From positions 1 to 6,672 of the forward strand of contig JAQGOW010000680.1 of NCBI GenBank assembly GCA_028293405.1: DNA of 6,672 nucleotides, read 5' to 3'. Every line of letters begins with the position of its first letter. The first letter of the stretch is position 1. Below the pieces are notes generated by a model. The model was not told where the DNA came from, made no database searches, and saw only the letters and a program-made list of their open reading frames with translations. This document shows positions 1 through 6,044 of this stretch, in pieces. A program made the translations under genes and the position numbers. Origin of the DNA: Verrucomicrobiales bacterium (GTDB lineage Bacteria > Verrucomicrobiota > Verrucomicrobiia > Limisphaerales > Palsa-1400).

Positions 1-809
1 TCTCCGCCGGACGGCCCGCCCACGCCGTAGAGGTGCGGCGCCGCGAAAAGGATCGTGTGTTCTGCGGGCAGAACTTTCGCCACCTTCAGGCATTCGTTAT
101 ACCATTTGTAAGACCAGAAGCCGTCGAGAAAAATCTCGTCACTGGTGAGCCAGCGTTCGGGACGATTTCCTTCGTAGGTGAATTTTCCAGGTCGATCCGG
201 TTTCTCGCCGTAGCGCGGCTTCGATCCTGAATCGAGGACGGCACCCATCCTGGCAAAACCGGCATTGGGCCAGCGGGCGAGGTGCATAGGCGTTCCTTCG
301 CAAAATAATTCCGGCCAACCATTGTAACCGCGAAATACTTCCGGCCATAGGCCGCCGAAATCGGTCACGCCGAACTTTCGAAGTTCAATCTCCAGCACAT
401 TGGTGCGCGCGCTCACGTCTAGCCGGCGCAAAAAAGTGGGGTCCGTCACCGGATGAAAATCCGAAAGCAATAATTCGACGCCGCCGATCAAACGCGGTTG
501 TTGATCATCAAAGGCGCGAATAAAGACTGGAGCGTTCGTGGATCCGGAATCTTGTTCGCTAAGTTCGAATGTTTTCGTGAGCGGATAGGTTCCGGCACGA
601 ATCCATATAATTGCTCCCTGAGGAGGAAATTTCTTTTTCGCCTTCAACTTGCGCAACTGATCCCTCGCTCGCTCAAGCGTGGCGTACGGTTTGCGTTTCG
701 TTCCTGAGTTAGTGTCACGTCCATCTGCAGCAACAAAAATTTCTGCCGGCGCTGCTTGACCGTTAAAGCCAGCGAGAAAGACAAAAATGAGCAGGAACGC
801 AAATTTCAT
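1..809 (-). CDS. Secreted right-handed beta-helix protein, GH141-like (3' end beyond window)
   Basis: The reading frame opens with ATG at 809-807 and stays open for 269 codons to the left edge, so only the N-terminal part is present. Residues 1-20 (MKFAFLLIFVFLAGFNGQAA) form a clear Sec signal peptide, which fixes the start although no good ribosome binding site precedes it. The mature part begins with the usual opening of parallel beta-helix carbohydrate enzymes: 'IFVAADGRDTNSGT' (24-37), 'PYATLERARDQLR' (41-53), 'IWIRAGTYPL' (68-77) and 'SEQDSGSTNAPVFIRAF' (84-100). Next come 'LFCEGTPMHLARWPNAGF' (168-185) and an aromatic-rich 'FLDGFWSYKWYNE' (227-239). The pattern 'G-M-LARWPN' followed by 'GFW-Y-W' is what I associate with GH141-type proteins (fucosidase/xylanase family); that is recall, not a search. 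It probably acts on plant or algal polysaccharide outside the cytoplasm. It lies 144 bases downstream of the HzsA-like gene on the same strand. The beta-helix class is well supported, the exact substrate is not. Confidence 0.85.
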   Translation of the reverse strand, partial: MKFAFLLIFVFLAGFNGQAAPAEIFVAADGRDTNSGTKRKPYATLERARDQLRKLKAKKKFPPQGAIIWIRAGTYPLTKTFELSEQDSGSTNAPVFIRAFDDQQPRLIGGVELLLSDFHPVTDPTFLRRLDVSARTNVLEIELRKFGVTDFGGLWPEVFRGYNGWPELFCEGTPMHLARWPNAGFARMGAVLDSGSKPRYGEKPDRPGKFTYEGNRPERWLTSDEIFLDGFWSYKWYNECLKVAKVLPAEHTILFAAPHLYGVGGPSGG

Positions 810-953
810 TTTGGCAGGGTAGAGAGTGGTGCGGGTGAAGGGAATCGAAACCTCGCAACGAACGCGCCGCCGCAACCCCAACCGTTAGGAGCGCGCCCAC
901 TCGAAAACGCGGACGACGCAGCGCGATCCTCTGTACCTGGGCAAGCAGCCTGT
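810..953. other. Gap between two tandem minus-strand genes
   Basis: This 144-base spacer separates the stop of the HzsA-like gene (TAA, complement of 954-956) from the start of the beta-helix gene. I see no strong hairpin followed by a T-run on the minus strand, so read-through transcription from one gene to the next is possible. No convincing -35/-10 pair or Shine-Dalgarno sequence is evident. Confidence 0.5.
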
Positions 954-3665
954 TTATGGCGACTTGAGGCGAAAGTATCCTTGTGCGGAGTTCGGATTGA
1001 TCAGGTTGGTGATTTGTAATTGGCCGGAACCGTTTGCGATGTTGGTGCTCAAGTCGATCCAGGCTGCGAGGTCGGTGGAGGCTTGCAGGACCCAGGGTTG
1101 ATTGGCGAATCCGGTGGCGGTGATCACAAAATTTGAGCTGTTTAGGATCTGGGCACCTGTGACAACAGGAGACGGGAGGTTTGAGTAAACGGCGGTGACG
1201 GTTGCATTGTTCGCGGGCATGGTGAAGAGGGTGGTGGGTGAGAATGCGTTACTCACAACGGCGCCGGTCCATTGGGAAAAGATCTGCCCTGAAGGCGCTG
1301 GGTTCGCCGACAGTGAAACGATGCTGCCTGCGCCGACATTTCCGGAGCCGGAACCGTTGTTGACGGTGAGTGCATAGGCGCTCGCCGCATTGGTGCGCCA
1401 GTAGCGCAGGAATTGGCGGAGGGCGAGGGGTGCGTTGGTGGGAGACGAGCGGCCGGCTTGATCTTTGTCGTTGATGCCATGGCAATTCGCGCAGGTGCGG
1501 ATTTCGCCCGCGCGGAAATTGAGCCAGTAACGTTCCTTCACGATGCTTTCATTAGTAACACCGGTGAGTTGCCAGGTGACGGCGCGGCCAGCGGGAACAA
1601 TCGTCGCCTGCGAACCGTCGGACATGAGCTGGGTGCCGCCGATCGGCGCATTGGTCGCGGTGCTGGTGTAATTGTAAGCGGCGGTCGCGGAAATCGGCGT
1701 GGCAAGAATTCGGCGGCCGGGTTGCACGGTATTCGTAGAGCCAAAATTGTAACCGCGTAGGTAATCGGCTTCGAGAAATTGCAGGTGCGTGATGTTGTAA
1801 GTTTTTCCCGAATTGGTGCCGAGGGTGGTGACGCCTCCGGGGACGGAGAGATTGTAGGGTTGCTGTTTATCGGCGGCGTCGCGCGCGGTGACGTTGCGGC
1901 TCACGACTAAAGCGAGGCCGCGTTGCGCGAGGTCCGCTTGGAAGGTTGGCATGTCCACGGATTCGGAGGCGAAGACTTGTTGCTCGATTGTCGCCGGCGG
2001 CGTGACGACCAGTGGCGGAACGGAGCGAGAGCGGACTTCGACCGGTTGCAATTCCCACAGAGGTCCTGCGTTGGTGACGAGCGTCGTGCCATCCCAATAA
2101 ATCGCGATGTTCGTCAGACCGGTGGTGACAAGGGCATTCGTCACCCAGATCGCGCCGCTCTTGGTCAAAGTCATGAGCCGGAACTGATACATTGAAGTTG
2201 GCGCGCTGGCTGTGCCGAGATTGGTGTCCCAGCCGCCGAAGTTCGTGGCGGTAAATGTCCGCGTGTAGGCCGCCAGCAACGAACCGTCAGACATTGGCAA
2301 TGGATTTCGAAACAGGCCGACGGAAGTATTCGGGCCGAACGAGCTCGCCTTGGGTGTGATGTAATTGAGGACCATGTTGGTGGGGTTCAGGCCCGCGGCG
2401 CCCGTGAGCGAAACAATTTGACCAGCCGCGTGCGCACCGCCAAAGATCGAAATATCCTGTGCGTCCACCCCGAAATATGTTCCCGGATGGAGGGGGTCCT
2501 CGGTGATTTGAACGAAGTTCTGGATGTAATTGGTGTTTGAACTATTGATGCCAAAGCTGGGACGCGCCGCAGGATTGGTGAAGGCGATCAGGTTGGGCTC
2601 GTTGGGAAAACTGGGAAGAACGGCCTGACTTAATTCGTGACGGCCGACGTGGTTGAGCACTTCTTCGTTGCCGCCGACCTGATCCAGCGCCCAGGGGAGC
2701 AGCAGATTGAAACCGTTGACATTGACACCGAGGGCTGCGGCATAGTTGGTGTCGAAATCCACTGGCTCGGGAAATGTCTCGAGCGGGTTGGATGGAAGAA
2801 CAACTGAGTTTGAGGCTTCGCTGATGAACGTGAAAGCACCGTTGGTTCCGCGCCCGAGGCGATCATCAGCGGCGCTCGAATCCTGCACCAAATGATCCCA
2901 GCGAGTGACAATCAAACGGCCGAAGCTGTCAACGAACGGATTGAATACGCCGCTGGGAAGATGCTCGAGCATCCGCAGATTGCCGGTTGACGGATCAAGA
3001 CTGTAAGTTCCGGTCACCGTCGGCGCGCCTTTGTATTCGTCGCGCTGAGGGTAGAGCCAGGTTTGGCCGTTGAATGATCGGTCGCTGGTGAAGATGATGC
3101 GACCATCGGAACCATAGCAGGGGCTGATATTGTTGTAGTTCGTGGGTTGATTTGAAACTTTGACGATCACAGGCGTGGCGTTGGAGGCGATGACAGCTGT
3201 TAAATTCGTTAACTCGTAGAGTTGCCAGAAGAAGATATTAGTGTCGCCCGAAAAACGGGGAGAGCCGACGACCATGCTGAAGATAGCGCGGGAACCGTCC
3301 CAAAAAATTTGCGGATCGCGGACGTCGATGCCGTTGGTGTGCTGGACGCCGTTGACGCCGTAGCCGGCGGCGCGGGTGAGGTTCAACACGGCGCCGTTTG
3401 TTTTCGCGAGCCACAGATCGCCGCCGCGCGCGGCATGGGCGGTGTCGGGCAGGTGATTGCCGAAAATTGTTACGACGGACAGGAAGGTGTTCGAAACGCT
3501 GCCGTTCAACTCGCGTGCGATGGGCGGTTGCGTCACAAACACGACCGGGTTGGGCAAGGTGATGGCTTGCGCGGGAAGGATGAGCAAGGCCAGGCAGAGC
3601 ATCGCGAGCGTGTATTTGCAAAATTGGCGCAAGTTTTCCATGGTCGTTTGTTTTGTTGACAGCAT
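954..3665 (-). CDS. HzsA-like exported c-type heme protein with beta-propeller and InlB-type repeat
   Basis: This 903-residue protein resembles the alpha subunit of hydrazine synthase, a family common as paralogues in Planctomycetes and Verrucomicrobia. Met1 or Met9 (ATG at 3641-3639) may be the start. Neither has a clear Shine-Dalgarno, but Met9 gives a tighter signal peptide ending PAQA at residue 34. Propeller-type blades are visible, for example 'GGDLWLAKTNG' (81-91), 'DPQIFWDGSRAIFSM' (117-131), 'ISPCYGSDGRIIFTSDR' (180-196) and 'SDGSLLAAYTRTF' (about 458-470). A middle domain begins near 'GPLWELQPVEVRSR' (about 534) and ends with 'ERYWLNFRAGEIRTCANCHG', whose C725-x-x-C728-H729 is a c-type heme attachment site. 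Residues about 764-828 form a divergent InlB B-repeat ('GSGSG...AGS.VSLSANP...F.QWTG...FTMPANNATVTAVYS'). Residues 834-903 are a Verrucomicrobial C-terminal domain. Family membership does not imply hydrazine synthesis; the reaction is unknown. The protein is probably periplasmic or surface-exposed and needs cytochrome c maturation. Confidence 0.85.
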   Translation of the reverse strand: MLSTKQTTMENLRQFCKYTLAMLCLALLILPAQAITLPNPVVFVTQPPIARELNGSVSNTFLSVVTIFGNHLPDTAHAARGGDLWLAKTNGAVLNLTRAAGYGVNGVQHTNGIDVRDPQIFWDGSRAIFSMVVGSPRFSGDTNIFFWQLYELTNLTAVIASNATPVIVKVSNQPTNYNNISPCYGSDGRIIFTSDRSFNGQTWLYPQRDEYKGAPTVTGTYSLDPSTGNLRMLEHLPSGVFNPFVDSFGRLIVTRWDHLVQDSSAADDRLGRGTNGAFTFISEASNSVVLPSNPLETFPEPVDFDTNYAAALGVNVNGFNLLLPWALDQVGGNEEVLNHVGRHELSQAVLPSFPNEPNLIAFTNPAARPSFGINSSNTNYIQNFVQITEDPLHPGTYFGVDAQDISIFGGAHAAGQIVSLTGAAGLNPTNMVLNYITPKASSFGPNTSVGLFRNPLPMSDGSLLAAYTRTFTATNFGGWDTNLGTASAPTSMYQFRLMTLTKSGAIWVTNALVTTGLTNIAIYWDGTTLVTNAGPLWELQPVEVRSRSVPPLVVTPPATIEQQVFASESVDMPTFQADLAQRGLALVVSRNVTARDAADKQQPYNLSVPGGVTTLGTNSGKTYNITHLQFLEADYLRGYNFGSTNTVQPGRRILATPISATAAYNYTSTATNAPIGGTQLMSDGSQATIVPAGRAVTWQLTGVTNESIVKERYWLNFRAGEIRTCANCHGINDKDQAGRSSPTNAPLALRQFLRYWRTNAASAYALTVNNGSGSGNVGAGSIVSLSANPAPSGQIFSQWTGAVVSNAFSPTTLFTMPANNATVTAVYSNLPSPVVTGAQILNSSNFVITATGFANQPWVLQASTDLAAWIDLSTNIANGSGQLQITNLINPNSAQGYFRLKSP
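1479..1493 (-). other. c-type heme attachment motif CANCH in the HzsA-like protein
   Basis: The codons TGC GCG AAT TGC CAT encode C725-A-N-C728-H729. It is the only CXXCH in the protein and is followed by 'GINDKDQAG', a context I associate with the HzsA-like and related 'EIRTCxxCHG' heme domains. The cysteines would bind the heme vinyl groups. The histidine would be either the iron ligand or, as in hydrazine synthase alpha, a zinc ligand. Confidence 0.85.
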
Positions 3666-3975
3666 CGCGTCACACTGAGCAGCTTTTGTTCCACCTTGTC
3701 CGATTCTTACCGATAGCAGAGAAATGTTTTGTGCGGCATCTGCTTGGCGTTAATGGGTTTGTGATGCGTAAGGTAAGAACTCTAAGCGACTGACACCCTG
3801 AAGGCGATCGTGTTCTTCTTTTCCCTCGCGGAAACGCAGCAATGAGAGCAGGCATTGATCACCCTAGCGGCACAGTAGCAATGCGAAGAACACCTAATGG
3901 ACCAATCAAAAGAAAAGAGGAATATAAGCGACCAAATCACGTTTGGCTGATAACGTCCTCAGTCCGCGTCCATAA
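3666..3975. other. Divergent intergenic region between the HzsA-like and membrane-protein genes
   Basis: These 310 bases separate two divergently transcribed genes, so they must hold promoters for both. For the plus-strand gene a weak candidate is TGGACC at 3898-3903 and TATAAG at 3923-3928 (19-base spacer), with the start codon 47 bases further on. The spacer is long and the -35 matches poorly, so this is tentative. No convincing promoter was seen on the minus strand. No coding sequence is supported here. A block of inverted repeats at 3810-3893 is listed separately. Confidence 0.5.
3810..3893. repeat. Inverted-repeat block that could fold as a three-way junction
   Basis: The outer arms GTGTTCTTC (3810-3818) and GAAGAACAC (3885-3893) are perfect 9-base complements. 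Inside them are TTTCC/GGAAA (3820-3824 with 3830-3834, 5-base loop) and GCATTG/CAATGC (3852-3857 with 3879-3884). The second inner stem ends exactly where the outer 3' arm begins, so the two could stack. It could be a small structured RNA, part of the 5' leader of either divergent gene, or a DNA site bound by a regulator. Strand and function are not determined by the sequence, and chance is possible for the shorter stems. Confidence 0.35.
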
Positions 3976-4797
3976 ATGATTAAGAACAACGCCACAATCG
4001 AGCCCGCAGTAAAGTTTGATGAAGATTTTTCGCGTCTGCCCGCGAGTCCATCGATGACCCCCGTGACGGAACGCCGCGCAAGTGATGTTTCCAGAGACGG
4101 GCTTCTGCGACGATTCTTGCCGATAAGTTTTATTTCGCTGTTCGGCACACTGATTGCCGCCACCTTTTTCTTCCCGAAAGGTTATATCTGGCATACGAGC
4201 GCCATCTCAAACCTGACGTCACCGAGCGACAATCCGGGGCACTGCTGGCTGCCATCGATCGGAATCGTCGGTGCCATGTTGATGGCATTGCCATTCGCCG
4301 GTTATTTGAGGCAAGGACTGTGTGACATCACACCGCGACTTGCCCGGTCGGCCGGCAGAGCTTTTGCGATTGGTTTTGTTCTGATGGCGGTTTCTGTGGT
4401 CGCGCAATTTGCACAACCATTCATCGGTTTCCAATGGATGCATTGGGTTCTGGCGACTACTGCGGCGGCGTTTTTCATCGGCGGGATGCTCTGCTGTTTC
4501 ACGTGTGCGTTGATGGATCAGGTCCCATACTTTGGGGGGCGAAGAACGTTGCCCAAGGCGCTGGTATGCTGGTGGGGATTGCTCACCGTTACGCCGGTGC
4601 TATGCCTCGTCGCGCTTGCCGCGTTGAAGTTGTTGGGGCAGCACGGCGGACAGATTTGGGCCGAAGAATTCCGCCAATCCTTTCGTCACACGATATTCTG
4701 GCATCTCGCCTTCTGGGAATGGCTTGGTGCTGCATTGGCTTTCGCTTTCCTCACCGGAACAGTCCTTCTCTTGCCGGACGCCAACAACAAACGCTGA
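3976..4797 (+). CDS. Integral membrane protein with six predicted helices, function unknown
   Basis: The protein has 273 residues. After a polar, cytoplasm-like N-terminal stretch of about 45 residues, six hydrophobic segments are visible at roughly 47-66, 92-111, 129-150, 156-179, 195-220 and 240-266. The loop between helices 1 and 2, 'GYIWHTSAISNLTSPSDNPGH' (69-89 region), has the 'H-x-S-A-I-S-x-L...P..NP' pattern. This reminds me of DUF998/Frag1-type membrane families, but the resemblance is only from memory. Cysteines cluster in helix 4 (MLCCFTC, 171-177). The start at ATG 3976 has no Shine-Dalgarno sequence; Met27 (ATG at 4054) is a possible alternative and would shorten only the polar tail. 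The gene is transcribed divergently from the HzsA-like gene and stands alone on its strand. It is unlikely to be a shadow frame, because the hydrophobic pattern is regular across the whole length and no competing frame looks coding. No function is proposed. Confidence 0.8.
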   Translation: MIKNNATIEPAVKFDEDFSRLPASPSMTPVTERRASDVSRDGLLRRFLPISFISLFGTLIAATFFFPKGYIWHTSAISNLTSPSDNPGHCWLPSIGIVGAMLMALPFAGYLRQGLCDITPRLARSAGRAFAIGFVLMAVSVVAQFAQPFIGFQWMHWVLATTAAAFFIGGMLCCFTCALMDQVPYFGGRRTLPKALVCWWGLLTVTPVLCLVALAALKLLGQHGGQIWAEEFRQSFRHTIFWHLAFWEWLGAALAFAFLTGTVLLLPDANNKR

Positions 4798-4854
4798 ACG
4801 GGCGGGTGGTGGCGAACCACAGCAAACTTTACTGAAACTTTGGACAAGATATAG

Positions 4855-4896
4855 CCCCCCCAACGACCCCCCCCTCTGGACCCGTCCCGTCGTCCC
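4855..4896 (-). other. G-quadruplex-capable tract (five C-runs on plus strand)
   Basis: On the plus strand C-runs lie at 4855-4861 (7), 4867-4874 (8), 4881-4883, 4886-4888 and 4894-4896, separated by 2 to 6 bases. The minus strand therefore satisfies the usual G3+N1-7 quadruplex pattern. It begins 57 bases after the stop of the membrane-protein gene. Biological use is not shown. Confidence 0.5.
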
Positions 4897-4929
4897 AAGG
4901 GCCGTAAACATTGGTGTTTTTTGCGTTTC

Positions 4930-4951
4930 GACCCGTCCCGTGGGACGGGTC
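4930..4951. repeat. Perfect 10-base-arm palindrome, one arm repeated upstream
   Basis: Arm GACCCGTCCC (4930-4939) and its exact reverse complement GGGACGGGTC (4942-4951) are separated by only two bases (GT). The same 12-base start, GACCCGTCCCGT, also occurs at 4879-4890, 51 bases earlier, without its partner arm. The near-zero spacer suits a DNA palindrome or repeat end better than an RNA hairpin. There is no following T-run, so I do not call it a terminator. Confidence 0.6.
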
Positions 4952-5058
4952 ACCTCGTCACGTCGAATTTGCTCGCGAAGGAGGCGAAGGCGTTTGTCAA
5001 AGGTGACGCGCAGGACGGCTAACATCATTTGCTTTTGCTTAACCTTTTTAAACTTAGG

Positions 5059-5093
5059 TTCGGTTTACCTCGGGTTGCTTCGGTTTACCTCGG
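5059..5093. repeat. Two exact copies of a 15-base direct repeat, 20-base period
   Basis: TTCGGTTTACCTCGG occurs at 5059-5073 and again at 5079-5093, with GTTGC between. The repeat sits in the gene-free region and has no coding context. It could be a short tandem-repeat relic or a pair of protein-binding sites; two copies are too few to decide. Confidence 0.6.
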
Positions 5094-5134
5094 ATTAACG
5101 ATAACGCCTCAAGCTGACCATCAGGATTTCAAAG

Positions 5135-5183
5135 AACAGCGCGGGACTTCGAGTCCCGTGGCCGGAATGCTCCGGCTGCTGTT
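5135..5183. repeat. REP-like element: two hairpins inside a closing stem
   Basis: Hairpin A is CGGGACT/AGTCCCG (5142-5148 with 5152-5158, 3-base loop TCG). Hairpin B is GCCGGA/TCCGGC (5161-5166 with 5171-5176, 4-base loop). AACAGC (5135-5140) and GCTGTT (5178-5183) are complementary and enclose both, giving a compact three-way junction. Tandem GC-rich hairpins between genes are the hallmark of REP/BIME-type interspersed repeats, which in other bacteria are spread by RAYT transposases. No such transposase is in this window. A small structured RNA is an alternative. Confidence 0.55.
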
Positions 5184-5343
5184 GGATAGAATAAAGTGAA
5201 GATACGACATAGTCAAGCCGAGCGTCAGGGGCTGACTTTTCAACGCTGCACGTCGCAAATAAGTTAGAGCTACGAATAGAGAAATAGCACAATAGTGCCG
5301 AAGCTGGCATCAGCCGTTATCATCGAATGCGAAACCATCCGCC

Positions 5344-6000
5344 TCAAAGCTTCACGTTGTATTGCTTCATCAAATCGTCCAGTAACTCGAAGTGGAACTC
5401 GATATCGTGATGCGTCGCCAGCGCGGTTACAGCCTCGCGTTTGGGATGGCCATTCTGAAACAGGTCGGCAAGCTCGTTCATGAAACGCTCGTGTCCTCCG
5501 GGAACATAAATTTCTACGCAACGCGCCAGTCCCGGACCAGAGTTCCAGAATGCGTGGATCAGGCCGCGCGGTCGCAGATGCCAGCCGCCGGCTGGAACGG
5601 CAGTCACTTGCTTGTCGACCAAAATGTGCACTGTTCCTTCTAACACACGGCAGATCTCATCGAACCCACGGTGAAGATGCGGAACCGCGCCGATTGTCCC
5701 AGGTTCCAAAACCAATTCTGCGCTTCCGAGTAGACCATCCGTATCTTCACTATTCAGTTTGAAGGCGATTTGAGCGAACTTCCCGTGACGTCGAGCGTTG
5801 GGCGCGATGTAGACCGCCCGGCGCTGCGGCGTTACATCCGCTGCGGAAGGTTTGGGCAATGGTCCTTCATCAGCGGCGCGAACTGTGCTGAAACCTGCGG
5901 TCGCCGCTGCTGCCACCAGCCACTTGATCAGATCGCGTCGGTTCGCAATGCCGCTGGGCGAACCGCCAATGCAGGGATTGGATCGGTCAATTTTTTCCAT
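5344..6000 (-). CDS. Tat-exported single-domain cupin protein
   Basis: This 218-residue protein starts at ATG 6000-5998. A twin-arginine signal follows a 20-residue lead: 'NRRDLIKWLVAAAATAG' with R21-R22 and a hydrophobic stretch to about residue 38, then 'VRAAD' as the likely cleavage region. It should therefore be folded, and perhaps metal-loaded, before export. The cupin core is complete. Motif 1 is 'PHLHRGFDEICRVLEG' with H108, H110 and E115; motif 2 is 'PRGLIHAFWN' with H149 and N153. These four residues are the standard cupin metal ligands (Fe, Mn, Ni, Zn or Cu). The C-terminal 50 residues are helical and polar ('ELLDDLMKQYNVKL'). Such proteins include dioxygenases, isomerases and sugar-binding proteins, and sequence alone does not choose among them. 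No partner gene adjoins it: the next gene on this strand, upstream, is a broken one. A hairpin abuts its start codon (see 6003-6044). Confidence 0.87.
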   Translation of the reverse strand: MEKIDRSNPCIGGSPSGIANRRDLIKWLVAAAATAGFSTVRAADEGPLPKPSAADVTPQRRAVYIAPNARRHGKFAQIAFKLNSEDTDGLLGSAELVLEPGTIGAVPHLHRGFDEICRVLEGTVHILVDKQVTAVPAGGWHLRPRGLIHAFWNSGPGLARCVEIYVPGGHERFMNELADLFQNGHPKREAVTALATHHDIEFHFELLDDLMKQYNVKL

Positions 6001-6002
6001 CG

Positions 6003-6044
6003 ATAGATGTTCGTCGTTCCTCGACGATAAACCTAGACATCTAT
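6003..6044 (-). promoter_or_regulatory. Leader hairpin directly before the cupin start codon
   Basis: Read on the minus strand, ATAGATGT (6044-6037) pairs with ACATCTAT (6010-6003), and inside it TCGTCG (6027-6022) pairs with CGACGA (6016-6011). The 5-base loop is AGGAA, and a 9-base bulge lies on the 5' side. The base of the stem is 2 bases from the ATG at 6000. The loop holds the only AGGA (Shine-Dalgarno-like) sequence nearby, but it is 17 bases from the start, too far for normal use. A GGA in a hairpin loop next to a start codon is the kind of site CsrA-type regulators bind; that link is inference. It could also be a DNA operator. Confidence 0.45.

Larger units (their letters stand above)
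4798..5343. other. Long gene-free, repeat-rich intergenic region
   Basis: These 546 bases lie between the converging 3' ends of the membrane-protein gene and the cupin gene. Reading frames that cross it have compositions unlike proteins (for example Arg-runs from GC-rich repeats), so I call no gene. It holds C-runs at 4855-4896, a palindrome at 4930-4951, a direct repeat at 5059-5093 and a two-hairpin element at 5135-5183. The word GTCCCGT occurs at 4884-4890, 4935-4941 and 5153-5159, which hints that these parts belong to one repeat family. Both flanking genes end here, so terminators are expected. Only weak hairpins were seen, such as GTGGT/ACCAC at 4806-4820 without a T-run. Confidence 0.65.

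Noticed and set aside
1413..1760. A 115-codon plus-strand open frame across the heme-motif region
   Set aside because: It is antisense to a well-supported domain and has no recognisable protein features.
3222..3659. A 145-codon plus-strand open frame, and a 127-codon minus-strand frame, over the start of the HzsA-like gene
   Set aside because: Both overlap the signal-peptide and propeller coding frame, have no domain-like sequence, and reflect GC-rich codons read out of frame.
954..3665. Calling the HzsA-like gene a true hydrazine synthase subunit (hzsA)
   Set aside because: It lacks the second heme motif and the Tyr expected four residues after the CXXCH His. No other hydrazine synthase subunit genes are nearby, and such paralogues are common in organisms that do not perform anammox.
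3736..3767. GCATC/GATGC inverted repeat and possible integron attC site in the divergent region
   Set aside because: The arms are only 5 bases, and no GTTRRRY/RYYYAAC core pair was found. No integrase or gene cassette is present.
4806..4820. Hairpin GTGGT/ACCAC just after the membrane-protein gene, as its terminator
   Set aside because: Five base pairs with no T-run after it.
4434..5098. Open frames of 124-142 codons on both strands over the end of the membrane-protein gene and the repeat region
   Set aside because: They overlap a regular six-helix protein and run into repeats. Their translations are rich in Arg and Pro without any pattern.
5224..5240. Small plus-strand hairpin GTCAG-GGG-CTGAC followed by TTTT, as an intrinsic terminator
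   Set aside because: The stem is only 5 base pairs and it lies over 400 bases after the nearest plus-strand stop, so it is too weak and too distant to call.
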